64,000 nt of DNA from contig NZ_CP017659.1 of NCBI RefSeq assembly GCF_015326965.1, forward strand, positions 620,001-684,000, in the 5' to 3' direction. This document shows positions 27,840 through 36,700 of the stretch, in pieces. The notes beneath the pieces are model-generated. The model was given only the letters and a program-made list of their open reading frames with translations. It was not told where the DNA came from and did no database searches. The stretch's first letter is position 1. Each line of letters starts with the position of its first letter. Made by a program: the position numbers and the translations under genes. This DNA is from Paenibacillus sp. JZ16. GTDB taxonomy: Bacteria > Bacillota > Bacilli > Paenibacillales > Paenibacillaceae.

Positions 27840-27871
27840 AACCGCCCATCCGATCACCGGATGGGCGGTTC
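27840..27871 (-). terminator. Terminator of the TetR gene
   Basis: CCGCCCATCCG and CGGATGGGCGG form a strong stem ending about 8 bases beyond the TetR stop codon. Confidence 0.75.
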
Positions 27872-27878
27872 TTAGTTC

Positions 27879-28565
27879 CTACTTCTCCTGCTCCTTTATC
27901 ACCTGCTCAATCCCGAGCAGAATCAACTTCAAGCCGAACTCGAACGCCTTGTCGGTCCCCATCAGTTCGAACAGCCCGTTCGTGAACATTCTCCGGAACA
28001 GTCCCGCATCCGTCTCGCTCATAGAATCCAGAAGGCGAGTCATTTCCTCACCCGGAAGCGCCCCCGCTCCATGGTCCTTAAGAATCGCGGAGACATTGCG
28101 CTGGTGCTCATAATCATCCAGAACGAAGTTGAAGACATAATTCATAATCGTAAGTACCGTTTGTATTTTTTGCTCTTGCTCAAGCGGCGTCGATTCCACG
28201 CAGAGCAGCATTCGGTTGGTGAACCGGATGATGTCCGGTTCGTGGGGCAGCGTCGACATCATGAGCTGCGTGGAGCAGGGATACCGGCTGAGCACGCTTC
28301 GGACCGTTACCGCAAGTCCCTTCAGCTGCTCCTTCCAGTCCCCCTCGGAGCGGTACTCATCCAGAATGATTTTCGATACCTGGTTGGCCAGTCGCTGGTA
28401 GAGATTCTGCTTGCTCTTAAAGTACCAGTATATAGATGGAGCCTGAATCCCTAGCCTAACGGCCAATCGTCTCATGCTGAATTTCTCGATCCCCTCCTCA
28501 CCAAGTAACTCCCACGAGGCTTCCAAAATCCTATCCTCCGAAATCTGAGGTTGCTGTTTTTTCAT
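27879..28565 (-). CDS. TetR-family repressor, TetR_C type
   Basis: A 228-residue repressor. The HTH is FSMRRLAVRLGIQAPSIYWY followed by FKSKQNLYQRLANQ, the form found in tetracycline-repressor-like proteins. The C-terminal domain includes LSRYPCSTQLMMSTLPHEP, typical of the TetR_C dimer domain. AAAGGGCGG precedes the ATG. It is divergent from the MATE efflux gene. Three copies of a CTAACA(C/G)TGTAAG motif fill the gap, so this protein should repress both genes. Confidence 0.92.
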   Translation of the reverse strand: MKKQQPQISEDRILEASWELLGEEGIEKFSMRRLAVRLGIQAPSIYWYFKSKQNLYQRLANQVSKIILDEYRSEGDWKEQLKGLAVTVRSVLSRYPCSTQLMMSTLPHEPDIIRFTNRMLLCVESTPLEQEQKIQTVLTIMNYVFNFVLDDYEHQRNVSAILKDHGAGALPGEEMTRLLDSMSETDAGLFRRMFTNGLFELMGTDKAFEFGLKLILLGIEQVIKEQEK

Positions 28566-28581
28566 CGTTATCCGCCCTTTA

Positions 28582-28672
28582 TCTAACAGTGTAAGTTTAT
28601 ACTTTACAGGTTCATAGGATCATGATATCATCTAACACTGTAAGGTTCAATCTAACACTGTAAGATTGAACC
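28582..28672. promoter_or_regulatory. Triple TetR operator between the repressor and MATE genes
   Basis: TCTAACAGTGTAAG at 28582-28595 and two identical TCTAACACTGTAAG copies at 28631-28644 and 28651-28664. Each is a near-palindrome (CTwACAsTGTwAG). The last copy sits inside a perfect inverted repeat, GGTTCAATCT / AGATTGAACC (28644-28672), just before the MATE gene. Confidence 0.75.
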
Positions 28673-28701
28673 CAAAATAAATAAAGAAAGTAGTGACCCG
28701 C

Positions 28702-30054
28702 ATGGATGCAGAAAACCTCCATTACTTTGAAAAAGCCCCGGTCGCAAAAGCCGTAGCTCATTTCGCTGTACCTATGATGCTAGGCACGTCAATGAGTGTC
28801 ATCTATTCCATCTTGAATGCCTATTTCCTTGGTACACTTCACAATACCGCCATGTTAACCGCACTCGCGTTAACCTTGCCGTTATTCGCAATTATTATGG
28901 CGCTAGGCACCTTGATTGGCATGGGTAGCGGTACATTCATCTCCCGTTTGCTCGGTGAGAAAAAATATGATGATGTAAAGCAAGTATCTTCATTCGCTTT
29001 TTACAGCAGTTTGGTTCTCGGTCTAATTGTGATGGCCGTCGGTCTTCCGTTGCTCGATCCTATCATTTATGGCCTGGGGGCAACGCTTGACTCCTTTGGA
29101 TTCACGAAGGACTATGTCACGATTATGCTTATCGGTTCACCAATCGTCGTATTATTCTTCACGCTCGAGAATATCGTGCGCTCGGAGGGTGCAGCGATCA
29201 CATCGATGATCGGTATGATTCTCAGTGTGGTCGTCAATATTATTCTCGATTCGTTCGTCATCTTCGTGTTTCATTGGGATGTGATTGGCGTTGCGTCTGC
29301 TACGGTCATTTCCAACTTGGTTGCGAGTGCATTCTACGCCTTCCATATTGGATACAAGAGCCAGTTCTTAACCGTCTCCGTAAAATGGTTCAAGGCTTCC
29401 AAGGAGATTCTGAGCAATGTATTCAAAATCGGAGTTCCCGTCTTTATTATGAGTATCTTTTTGGGTGCAATGTCGCTCATCTTAAATCGTTTTCTTATTG
29501 AATATGGAGATCCGGCCGTAGCGGCTTACGGAATTTCATCACGTTTATTGCAATTTCCTGAGTTTGTTTTGATGGGCTTATGCGAGGGAGTCGTGCCGCT
29601 CATTGCCTTTTCCTTTACAGCGAATAAATTACGGATGAAGCAAACCATTGGATTTACAATCAAAACGATTGTGGCGTTAGCCATCGTATTCGGTGTCATC
29701 GTCTATCTGATTTCCGACCACTTAATCGGTTTATTTACGAATGACCCGCAATTAATTGAAATGGGCAGCTACATTTTGCATGTGACATTCTTATCCTTGT
29801 TCATTACAGGAATGACCACGTTGTTTACGGGGATTTTCCAAGCAACAGCGCAAGGAACGGCCGCGTTTATTATGTCCGTTATTCAAGGAGTTACTCTGAT
29901 TCCTGTGCTCTATATCGCCAATTGGATGAACGGCTTCCACGGGGTGATCTGGTCGCTCGTCATTGCGGATGCCGTCGCATTCCTTGTCGGCGCCATCATG
30001 CTGTATGTTTTGCGGAACAAATTGCAGCCGGATTTGGATCGTTTAGTACAGTAG
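28702..30054 (+). CDS. MATE-family multidrug efflux transporter
   Basis: A 450-residue membrane protein with twelve hydrophobic helices in two MATE repeats. Early features are VAHFAVPMMLGTSMSVIYSI and GMGSGTFISRLLGEKKYDD; the second repeat has AAYGISSRLLQFPEFVLMGL. It resembles MepA-type Na+ or H+ coupled drug exporters. GTG 28693 is an alternative start, but ATG 28702 fits better with the weak AGAAAG upstream. It is the probable target of the divergent TetR. A terminator follows 24 bases after the stop. Confidence 0.93.
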   Translation: MDAENLHYFEKAPVAKAVAHFAVPMMLGTSMSVIYSILNAYFLGTLHNTAMLTALALTLPLFAIIMALGTLIGMGSGTFISRLLGEKKYDDVKQVSSFAFYSSLVLGLIVMAVGLPLLDPIIYGLGATLDSFGFTKDYVTIMLIGSPIVVLFFTLENIVRSEGAAITSMIGMILSVVVNIILDSFVIFVFHWDVIGVASATVISNLVASAFYAFHIGYKSQFLTVSVKWFKASKEILSNVFKIGVPVFIMSIFLGAMSLILNRFLIEYGDPAVAAYGISSRLLQFPEFVLMGLCEGVVPLIAFSFTANKLRMKQTIGFTIKTIVALAIVFGVIVYLISDHLIGLFTNDPQLIEMGSYILHVTFLSLFITGMTTLFTGIFQATAQGTAAFIMSVIQGVTLIPVLYIANWMNGFHGVIWSLVIADAVAFLVGAIMLYVLRNKLQPDLDRLVQ

Positions 30055-30077
30055 AATCCAATACCTTAACACGCAAG

Positions 30078-30115
30078 AAGGCAGGATAAAGGCAACTCAT
30101 GCTCCTGCCTTTTCT
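30078..30115 (+). terminator. Terminator of the MATE gene
   Basis: AAGGCAGGA and TCCTGCCTT form the stem, followed by TTCT. Confidence 0.75.
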
Positions 30116-30475
30116 AGATAAGGTGAAGCAGAAAGTTTCGCCTTCACATGTAGTAAGGCTCAACGAGTTTGATCTTCAATTATCCTGCCCGTTAGCTTAA
30201 TGAAATTGCATGGAAACATAGTTAGATACTTATCTAATCGGTAATAGGCTCATATTCTTGTCCATTACGGCAATCGGTACAAGTTCTTGTCTTTGGCGAA
30301 CCTTAGCCTAGCAAAGGTTCTTCCTTTTTTGTTTCATGATTTTATATCAGCTTCCAATTCCAAGATGTTTTACATTCTACTGCCCCTCCTATGGTTGCTC
30401 TATATGTTTCAACACAACCCAAAATTCCGCTAAGAAGCTATGCTTGATAATCTACAGGTTTTTGTTACCTTGCTC
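30116..30475. other. Gene-free region holding repeat copy E
   Basis: Repeat copy E occupies 30184-30295. The remaining sequence to the TlpA-like stop shows no gene or terminator that I could recognise. Confidence 0.5.
30184..30295 (+). repeat. Dispersed repeat, copy E (left and middle modules)
   Basis: Begins CCTGCCCGTTAGCTTAATGA, then ATCGGTAATAGGCTCATATTCTTGTCC and GGCAATCGGTACAAGTTCTTGTC. The terminal hairpin module is missing. Confidence 0.75.
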
Positions 30476-30991
30476 CTATTTGATCCGATTCATTAAATTC
30501 AAAATATCCTCCATTTCGGTCAGTTCACCTTCATGTCTGTCAATAATTGTACCCTCCTCATCGATCAGCAGTGTTAGCGGCATGCCGACCACTTGATATG
30601 CTTGTTTAATTTTGAGGTCGCTGTCCATGACGATAGGAAATTCGAGTTCATATCGTTCAACGAATTTTTGAACTGCTCCTGATTTCTCACCAACGTTAAC
30701 TGCAAGCATATCAACGCCTGCAAGCTTATATGCCTCGTTCAGTAGCGGCAGTTCATTGACACAAGGATTACACCAAGATGCCCAGAAATTGATTAATACG
30801 CGTTTACCTTTATAATCCGTTAATCGTACTTGTTTCCCCTCAAGATCCATTGAGGAAAACGGCGGTGCGATATCCCCCACACCGGCATGACTTTGGGGAG
30901 CGTCTTGGAATCGGAATACTGCATATACTCCACCGAGTAGGATAACAACCAATAACAAATACTGAATGATTCTGCGTATTATAATATTCAA
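30476..30991 (-). CDS. TlpA/ResA-like membrane-anchored thiol-disulfide oxidoreductase
   Basis: A 171-residue protein with one N-terminal membrane anchor and an extracytoplasmic thioredoxin fold. The redox motif is NFWASWCNPCVNELP with Cys at residues 74 and 77, and the cis-Pro region is VVGMPLTLLID. TTG 30991 is chosen because GAGGAG lies six bases before it; the GTG at 31009 has no site. It is the last gene of the Nos-type operon. TlpA-like proteins keep copper-site Cys reduced, for example in CuA of oxidases or N2O reductase, so it fits the copper theme. Confidence 0.9.
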   Translation of the reverse strand: MNIIIRRIIQYLLLVVILLGGVYAVFRFQDAPQSHAGVGDIAPPFSSMDLEGKQVRLTDYKGKRVLINFWASWCNPCVNELPLLNEAYKLAGVDMLAVNVGEKSGAVQKFVERYELEFPIVMDSDLKIKQAYQVVGMPLTLLIDEEGTIIDRHEGELTEMEDILNLMNRIK

Positions 30992-31077
30992 TATAAACTC
31001 CTCGCCCACTATGTAGACAAACTCCTTGAACTTTTATCTCCTAATATAAAGCCTTAGAAAAAGTGGAATTGTCACTA

Positions 31078-31827
31078 CTATAATTTTTCTTCGTGTCTGG
31101 AGAATCCTCCAGAGATCCCAAACAACTCTCTAAATACTTCCTGCATCCCCTCGGTTTCGTTTGTTAGGTGGATGTCATCCCTCTTTCTGTCTAGAATCAC
31201 GTTCCCATCCCGTAAAAAAACGATGCGATCCGCCAATGCTTCCGCAATTTCCAATTGATGCGTTGAAAAGAGAAGCGTTTGCCCATTAGATACTGCTTGA
31301 CGCACAAGCGTTATGAAGGTGTTCATCCAGTAAGGGTCCAGACCGTTGGTGGGTTCATCCAGAACCACCAGTGGTGGTTCTGCTAACAGCGCTTGTGCAA
31401 ACAACACCCGCTGCCTCATGCCCTTGGAGAAGGAAGCTACGGGTTTACTGCCTGTATCCGATAAGCCGACCATCGAGAGCACCTCTTTGGCGCGAGTATT
31501 CCCAAGACCGCGAAGCCTTGCCCAAAACAGCATAGTCTCCATGGCTGTTAATCCTGGACTAAACCGATAATCATCCGGCATATATCCAATTTGCCGAGCA
31601 TAATTTTGTCTGTTTTCCTGCCAATCGTGACCGTTTACGGAGATGGATCCCCTCGTCGGACGTAGAATACCGGCCACCATGCGAAGCAACGTGCTTTTTC
31701 CCGCACCGTTCCCCCCGCACAGAGCAACGGCCTCCCCTTGTCTGATATGCAGCTGTAAATCCTCAATGACCGTCTTTCCCTTAAACGATTTGTGAACCCC
31801 ATCGAACCGAACCAGATGATTATCCAC
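31078..31827 (-). CDS. nosF: NosF-like ABC transporter ATPase
   Basis: A 249-residue ATPase. Walker A is CGGNGAGKST, the signature is the NosF/CcmA-style FSKGMRQRVLFAQAL and Walker B is LVVLDEPTNGLDP, then LLFSTHQLEIAEA. GTG 31827 is taken as start because AAAGGGGAAG is eight bases away; an in-frame ATG at 31854 lacks any site. It overlaps the permease gene by eight bases. With NosY it would power maturation of a copper protein outside the membrane. The NosF label rests on neighbours as much as on sequence. Confidence 0.88.
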   Translation of the reverse strand: MDNHLVRFDGVHKSFKGKTVIEDLQLHIRQGEAVALCGGNGAGKSTLLRMVAGILRPTRGSISVNGHDWQENRQNYARQIGYMPDDYRFSPGLTAMETMLFWARLRGLGNTRAKEVLSMVGLSDTGSKPVASFSKGMRQRVLFAQALLAEPPLVVLDEPTNGLDPYWMNTFITLVRQAVSNGQTLLFSTHQLEIAEALADRIVFLRDGNVILDRKRDDIHLTNETEGMQEVFRELFGISGGFSRHEEKL

Positions 31828-32641
31828 GACTTCTTCCCCTTTCCCATAATCCAAAAGAGATGGTCAACATGGTGCCGATCCAGAGCAACATCACGCCAAT
31901 AAACACCGGGGTACCCCAAGTGGAACGAATCCATACCATCCAATCGTAATACTCCGGCCCGAGCGTCGAGCCTCCACCTAATTTGACGACGGTAAGCAGA
32001 CGCGTCAATTCTGCAGGATTAAGAAATGTCAATGTAGTGACGGCCGGTTTGATCCAGGGATATGGCATCATGCCGAGCAATGCAATGAGAATAGATGGCC
32101 ATGCAATGATGGCAAAAAACCAGACACCCACCGCGATCGTAAGTGCTTGCCAACGATTGCGGGCGAGTGTACCGATCAGCATGGCCAATCCGAGGAAAAA
32201 CAGGGATAAACCTATTGAAAAGACCAGAAGCTGCTGATAAGTCAAAAAATCAAAACCACTACCCGAAAGCCAGCTGGCTGCTCCCGACAATCCAAATCCA
32301 AAGGAAACAATGGATAACAAGACGATGGAAAGCCCGATATACTTGCCAGCCAGAAAAGACCAGGTACCCAGCGGATAAGTTGAGAGAAGCTCCCAGTTGC
32401 CCTCTTCCTTCTCGCCTGTTAAGGAAAAAGAGCCCAACATCAGCGCCATCAAAGGAAGCAAATATAACGCCAGGTTTAACATGGTGCCGCTAGTGCCGGA
32501 ATATCCGCTTACATAACCTTGCGAGTTAATAATCAATAAACTTACCATAAACATGGCGAAAAGGGCCATGAATGAATAGGCCCATGGATTTCGAAAGCCA
32601 ATTTTCATTTCTCTTACAGCTACATAACCCATTTCACTCAC
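31820..32641 (-). CDS. nosY: NosY-like ABC-2 type permease
   Basis: A 273-residue permease with about six membrane helices. A conserved cytoplasmic loop, GEKEEGNWELLSTYPLG, follows the second helix, as in NosY. The ATG overlaps the nosL-like stop by four bases, so translation is coupled. It should form a complex with the NosF ATPase and the extracytoplasmic NosD to support copper-site assembly. Sequence alone fits other ABC-2 permeases; the NosD and NosL neighbours decide the call. Confidence 0.88.
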   Translation of the reverse strand: MSEMGYVAVREMKIGFRNPWAYSFMALFAMFMVSLLIINSQGYVSGYSGTSGTMLNLALYLLPLMALMLGSFSLTGEKEEGNWELLSTYPLGTWSFLAGKYIGLSIVLLSIVSFGFGLSGAASWLSGSGFDFLTYQQLLVFSIGLSLFFLGLAMLIGTLARNRWQALTIAVGVWFFAIIAWPSILIALLGMMPYPWIKPAVTTLTFLNPAELTRLLTVVKLGGGSTLGPEYYDWMVWIRSTWGTPVFIGVMLLWIGTMLTISFGLWERGRSRG

Positions 32642-33216
32642 AAGCCGTGTCCTCCGGTTGCTGGTTGCTCATCGGCGCTGTGGTCAGGCATATCATCACC
32701 AGGCTCCTGATCCGGTGCATGATCATGACCGTGCTCCCCTCCCATATCCATCATATCCCGATTGACTTCCCACGAGTGATTGGCGAGATCTTCTGCCGTC
32801 ATGAGTTTACCTTTGCCTTGTTCTTCAATATAAGCTGTGGCATCCGCCTCTTGTTCAAACGAGACGATTCCATAAGCCATTGGTGTTTGATATGAAGGAT
32901 CATAGGCATAGTATGCTTTTTCATAACGGAGCCATTGTTTGCTGTTAAAATCTCGGACGAATTCTGCGCCGATCGTATCGGTTCCGTTCTCTTTCTTCCA
33001 CGTATTTAAACAGCCGATATCATCAAATTTGAGAGATTGACCGTCCTTTGTTATAATTTGAGTCGCATATTGGTCGTCTTTGACGGCCATCTTGCAAATG
33101 ACACATACATCCGTATTTTCGTTGATAGCCTGCGGCTCATACTTCTCTCCTCCGCAAGCAGATAGTATCATCAAGATAGCAACCATAATTAAGGTTAGTT
33201 GAATCCCTTTTCTCAT
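32638..33216 (-). CDS. nosL: NosL-family copper-binding lipoprotein with His-rich tail
   Basis: A 192-residue lipoprotein; the lipobox is LSAC with Cys21. The copper motif is DVCVICKMAVKDDQYATQII, with Cys38, Cys41 and Met43, the CxxCxM arrangement of NosL, which delivers Cu(I) to N2O reductase. The C-terminal 40 residues, beginning GGEHGHDHAPD, are rich in His, Asp and Met, an extension that could add copper capacity. Four-base overlaps join it to the genes on both sides. Its usual client, NosZ, is not encoded in the window. Confidence 0.92.
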   Translation of the reverse strand: MRKGIQLTLIMVAILMILSACGGEKYEPQAINENTDVCVICKMAVKDDQYATQIITKDGQSLKFDDIGCLNTWKKENGTDTIGAEFVRDFNSKQWLRYEKAYYAYDPSYQTPMAYGIVSFEQEADATAYIEEQGKGKLMTAEDLANHSWEVNRDMMDMGGEHGHDHAPDQEPGDDMPDHSADEQPATGGHGL

Positions 33217-34541
33217 GTATTTCGTCTCCTCATCGATAAAATTAAAATGGCTGTACAGCCTAGCAGTATGAACCCCATAAGTCCGGTCTTTATTAAACCT
33301 CCCTGGTCTCCGCCTCGATCATCGTTACCGGGCGGAACCATTAGCGGGGCCTTATCCATAGTCCAGCGATCTCGATCCGTCTGGTAGAGTCCTTCCAGGA
33401 ATACCATGCCCGGTGATTGAAAAAACAATTGAAATGCTGGTCGCTTTTTTGTGAGTCCCTGGAAAAACGGATTCATTCCATATGTTATATCGCTGATCCC
33501 GTCTCCATCCGCATCGATACCCCGAAAATTGTCCCAATAATTCTCTGTAATCCGATTTTCCTCACTGCCTCGTGCCTGTGCATCCGACACATTACTAATA
33601 AATTGGTTGCCTTTGATAGAATTGGCACTTGACTCCAGCAACTGCATACCGACAAAATTGTAACTTACTCTGTTGTTCTTCAAGATATTTCCGGTTGATA
33701 GTTCCACATACAGGCCAACCCGATTGCCATCAACCGTATTATTTGTCACGGTCGTCTCGTGTGTGTCATATAGCAGAATTCCTTGCGAATTTACGTTCTG
33801 GCTTTGCTTCGTGAACACATTCCCGACAACAGATACTTGTCGAGCAGTCATCACCATGGCCCCTGTCACATTTAGGTTGCCTATGTTCCGCTCGATGATG
33901 GTCCGATTTGTGTACATGCAGTGAACGCCATAACGAGAGCGTTCGATTACATTACCTGAGACGAGGATATCATCGCTGCTTTCCATATAAATGCCGTCAT
34001 GTACATCACGAATCGTATTGTCGGTTATTTTCCAACGATGCCCATTGAATATATCTACGCCATTGCCTTTGTCGGCCATTTTCACGCCATCTGCCATCCA
34101 ATCGATTGTATTATTCGTCAAGCTACCTTCGTTTGCGTCACGTACTGATATTCCATCTCCACCAGTCTGGATATGCAGCCTATCCACGACAGCTCGATGA
34201 CCCTTGACGAGCACAGTCGGCGTTTCCTTGACCATGACATCGGTGATGCGGAGTCCGGCAATCGTTGTATTGTCAGCTTCTATCGTGATGGCCGGTAGGT
34301 CACTCATATTTCTCAGTTCTATCGTGCCACCTTCTTCCGGTCGTATCGTCAACTGCTTGTTAATGGTAATCGGGCCATGGTAATTGCCGGATTTCAATAT
34401 AAGCGTATCTCCTGGCTTGGCTTGGTCCAATAAAGCTTGCAAATTAAGCCATTTGTCTTCTGCTCTTACTGGACTGCTATTCAATAACGCCAAAAAAAAC
34501 CAGAGTAAAAAAAGGGGCATCATGCTTCTTCTGACTGTCAT
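33213..34541 (-). CDS. nosD: NosD-like parallel beta-helix copper-maturation protein
   Basis: A 442-residue exported protein. A signal-like N-terminal helix is followed by many right-handed beta-helix (CASH/PbH1) repeats, seen as recurring GNVFT, NNTVDGN and NNRVSYN turns. The end has GVDADGDGISDITY-like Ca-loop text (GIDADGDGISDITYGMNPF) and a C-terminal membrane helix (LMGFILLGCTAILIL). This matches NosD, needed for copper-site maturation of N2O reductase. It overlaps its neighbours by four bases on each side. Confidence 0.92.
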   Translation of the reverse strand: MTVRRSMMPLFLLWFFLALLNSSPVRAEDKWLNLQALLDQAKPGDTLILKSGNYHGPITINKQLTIRPEEGGTIELRNMSDLPAITIEADNTTIAGLRITDVMVKETPTVLVKGHRAVVDRLHIQTGGDGISVRDANEGSLTNNTIDWMADGVKMADKGNGVDIFNGHRWKITDNTIRDVHDGIYMESSDDILVSGNVIERSRYGVHCMYTNRTIIERNIGNLNVTGAMVMTARQVSVVGNVFTKQSQNVNSQGILLYDTHETTVTNNTVDGNRVGLYVELSTGNILKNNRVSYNFVGMQLLESSANSIKGNQFISNVSDAQARGSEENRITENYWDNFRGIDADGDGISDITYGMNPFFQGLTKKRPAFQLFFQSPGMVFLEGLYQTDRDRWTMDKAPLMVPPGNDDRGGDQGGLIKTGLMGFILLGCTAILILSMRRRNT

Positions 34542-34909
34542 TGCACTTCTACCTGTTTCTTCTTAGTAATATGGATATCGTCCTCATACAAGTGTATAAA
34601 AATCGTCTGGTTCCCCTTTTCAGCAAAAGTAAACGAACCGCTAAATACACCATCCCCTTCATTCACAGCTTCAATGAGTATCGGTTTATCCCCAATCCGG
34701 AAATCAAAGGTAGCCTGTGCCTTGCCAGATACATTCATTCCAGTGAACAAAGCTTGTAAATCGACCTGGCTTCCCGCTATAACGGTTTCAGGTTTTGTAG
34801 ACAGCTCTACTTCTACAGCTTCCAAATCGACGGATTCCTCGCCTGAACATGCCGTTACGATACCCAAAAGGATAACCACTGCCATAAATGAAACCAATTT
34901 TTGCTTCAT
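34538..34909 (-). CDS. YtkA/FixH-like small lipoprotein
   Basis: A 123-residue lipoprotein with lipobox VTAC at Cys21 and a single Ig-like beta domain (VELSTKPETVIAGSQVDL, GSFTFAEKGNQTIFIHLYED). This resembles YtkA-type domains found with copper and oxidase assembly genes. It is the first gene of the operon and its stop overlaps the NosD start. It probably works outside the membrane in copper handling, but no metal-binding motif is obvious. Confidence 0.8.
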   Translation of the reverse strand: MKQKLVSFMAVVILLGIVTACSGEESVDLEAVEVELSTKPETVIAGSQVDLQALFTGMNVSGKAQATFDFRIGDKPILIEAVNEGDGVFSGSFTFAEKGNQTIFIHLYEDDIHITKKKQVEVQ

Positions 34910-35187
34910 TCCCTCACTCCCTCCAACCCGGTTGTCAGTCTTTCACATTTTAGCAATTTAAATGCTTCTGTCCTATAACTCTAGGGAGCCATTTCAAAGG
35001 TTGAAAATCGACAGATTTGTGACATGCAGAAGAAAACGAGATATACTCTATGATTGCTGAAGATGTAGAAGTGAAAGATCACGGTAATCAAATGCATGAC
35101 ATAGCTCAATAGAGTCATAGAAACCATCCCTGATATTCGATACAATAAAAACCGCAATTTACCAATATATAAAGAAGGAGAAAAAGT

Positions 35188-35817
35188 ATGATCCCTGTTC
35201 GCAATGCTTCAAAGCGCTCGTATATTATTTTAGCTATAATCATTATTATCATTGCCATCGGTTACTGGTTATTTGCCTCCTTTTACAAACCTGCTCTGCC
35301 AGTTAAAATGAATTCCCCAGCTTTTTCTTTATCTGATTTACATGGAGAGACTGTAACTGAAGCACAATTTGACGGGAAAATACGATTAACGTCATTTATT
35401 TTCACCCGATGTCCGGATATTTGCCCTGCTACAACCGCTAATATGGTTGCACTCCAAAGTGAGCTTCAGAAGCAAGGACAGTTTGGTAATGAAGTCGAGT
35501 TGGTTTCCATTACATTCGATCCTAAGAACGATACACCTGAGGTATTGCAACAATATGCGGAGCGGATGGGAATTGATCAGAGAGGATGGACGTTGCTGCG
35601 AGGAGATGAAAACAAAGTAAAGGATTTGGCTTCTCAGTATAATCTATCGATTGTGCGCCTCGATGATGGGTTGTTTGCGCATTCCATCACCTCATTGCTG
35701 TTAATCGATGGTAAGCAGCGTGTGCGCCAGATCTACCGGATGGGTGAAGATATGGAGAATGAACAAATTCTGACAGATATCAAGATATTATTAAAAGAAC
35801 AGCAGCGGGATTCCTAA
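35188..35817 (+). CDS. Sco1/SenC-family copper chaperone
   Basis: A 209-residue protein with an N-terminal membrane anchor (residues 11-31) and a thioredoxin fold. The copper/redox motif is FTRCPDICPATTANM with Cys75 and Cys79, and the distal His ligand is in GLFAHSITSLLLID. Sco proteins load or reduce the CuA centre of cytochrome oxidase; CuA also occurs in N2O reductase. AAGAAGGAG precedes the ATG. It is divergent from the Nos-type operon and convergent with the cytochrome c gene, in a copper/respiration island. Confidence 0.93.
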   Translation: MIPVRNASKRSYIILAIIIIIIAIGYWLFASFYKPALPVKMNSPAFSLSDLHGETVTEAQFDGKIRLTSFIFTRCPDICPATTANMVALQSELQKQGQFGNEVELVSITFDPKNDTPEVLQQYAERMGIDQRGWTLLRGDENKVKDLASQYNLSIVRLDDGLFAHSITSLLLIDGKQRVRQIYRMGEDMENEQILTDIKILLKEQQRDS

Positions 35818-35833
35818 GTCCTGCTGCTGTTCT
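35795..35833 (+). terminator. Terminator overlapping the 3' end of the sco gene
   Basis: AAGAACAGCAGC and GCTGCTGTTCTT form a perfect 12-bp stem spanning the stop codon, followed by ATTTATTC. Confidence 0.7.
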
Positions 35834-35910
35834 TATTTATTCATGAAGTTTCCTACGACATTCCTTTAGCTGGAGCGGGTGATGGAAGAATATCATTAAG
35901 CTACTTCCTT

Positions 35911-36234
35911 TTATATTTGTTCCGACAACCATACAGAAATGGATGCAATCTCGTCTTCATCTAAACGCTTACCGAAGGCTGGCATGCCTCCTTGCCCCTT
36001 GGAAATAATGGTCGTGATTTCTTCCTCGGTAAGTTGGCTTCCTACTGTTTGCAAACTGGGTCCGTACTTTCCTTCGAGCTGGCTTCCGTGGCAGGACAAA
36101 CAGTTTTGTTTGTAAACCGATGGTATCGAATTCTCAGTTGTTGCTGAGTGCTCTTTAGTATTTTCACTGCCACATGCTGTCAGTAATCCAACTAGAATTA
36201 ATGCGCTCACATATTTACCAAGACTTTTTCTCAT
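35911..36234 (-). CDS. Cytochrome c551-like lipoprotein
   Basis: A 107-residue mono-haem cytochrome c anchored as a lipoprotein: lipobox LTAC with Cys21, an acidic/polar linker, haem motif NCLSCHG (Cys45, Cys48, His49) and the distal Met in GQGGMPAFGK. It is similar in layout to CccB of Bacillus. ATG 36234, with GGAGGG upstream, is chosen over the longer frame. It could pass electrons to a terminal oxidase or, in nos clusters, to N2O reductase. The gene is convergent with sco. Confidence 0.93.
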   Translation of the reverse strand: MRKSLGKYVSALILVGLLTACGSENTKEHSATTENSIPSVYKQNCLSCHGSQLEGKYGPSLQTVGSQLTEEEITTIISKGQGGMPAFGKRLDEDEIASISVWLSEQI

Positions 36235-36627
36235 CTTGCCCTCCATACCCATACTTTTCAGTTCCAATCGATTGTTTTCTTATTTTCTCTCAATTATAAA
36301 TAGATTAAAATGCCTCCTTGGGGCTATATGTAAAATAATTAATAGTTCAATTTGGAGCAGCCTTTAATAAATTCACTATGTAATTATCGCTGCTTCAACT
36401 TTTTTAGATCACTCAACAATAGAGTTTATATTCAATGTGAATTAATAAACTGCCACTTTCCATTCAACCCTTTTTCCTTTTTACCTAAGCACTGGTTTCC
36501 CTAAAAAAGTAAGCGAACTTCTATCAAGAAAGTTTAGAAAGACTTTTTAGACGAATCGGGAGTAAACTTGCGTTGAACTGCCCGTTGATTGATCTTTACC
36601 ACCTGTTGAGGCGGATGGTTTGCACTT

Positions 36628-36639
36628 GGGGTATACCCC
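36628..36639. promoter_or_regulatory. GGGGTATACCCC palindrome, CsoR-operator-like
   Basis: A perfect 12-bp palindrome extended by CC on one side. G-tract/TA/C-tract palindromes resemble CsoR/RcnR-family operators. No gene starts nearby, so it may be left over from a lost copper gene. Confidence 0.3.
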
Positions 36640-36700
36640 CCACCACTCATCTTTTAACACTCATAATCCCACAATGTGGCCACTTTTGTGCATTTTTTGA

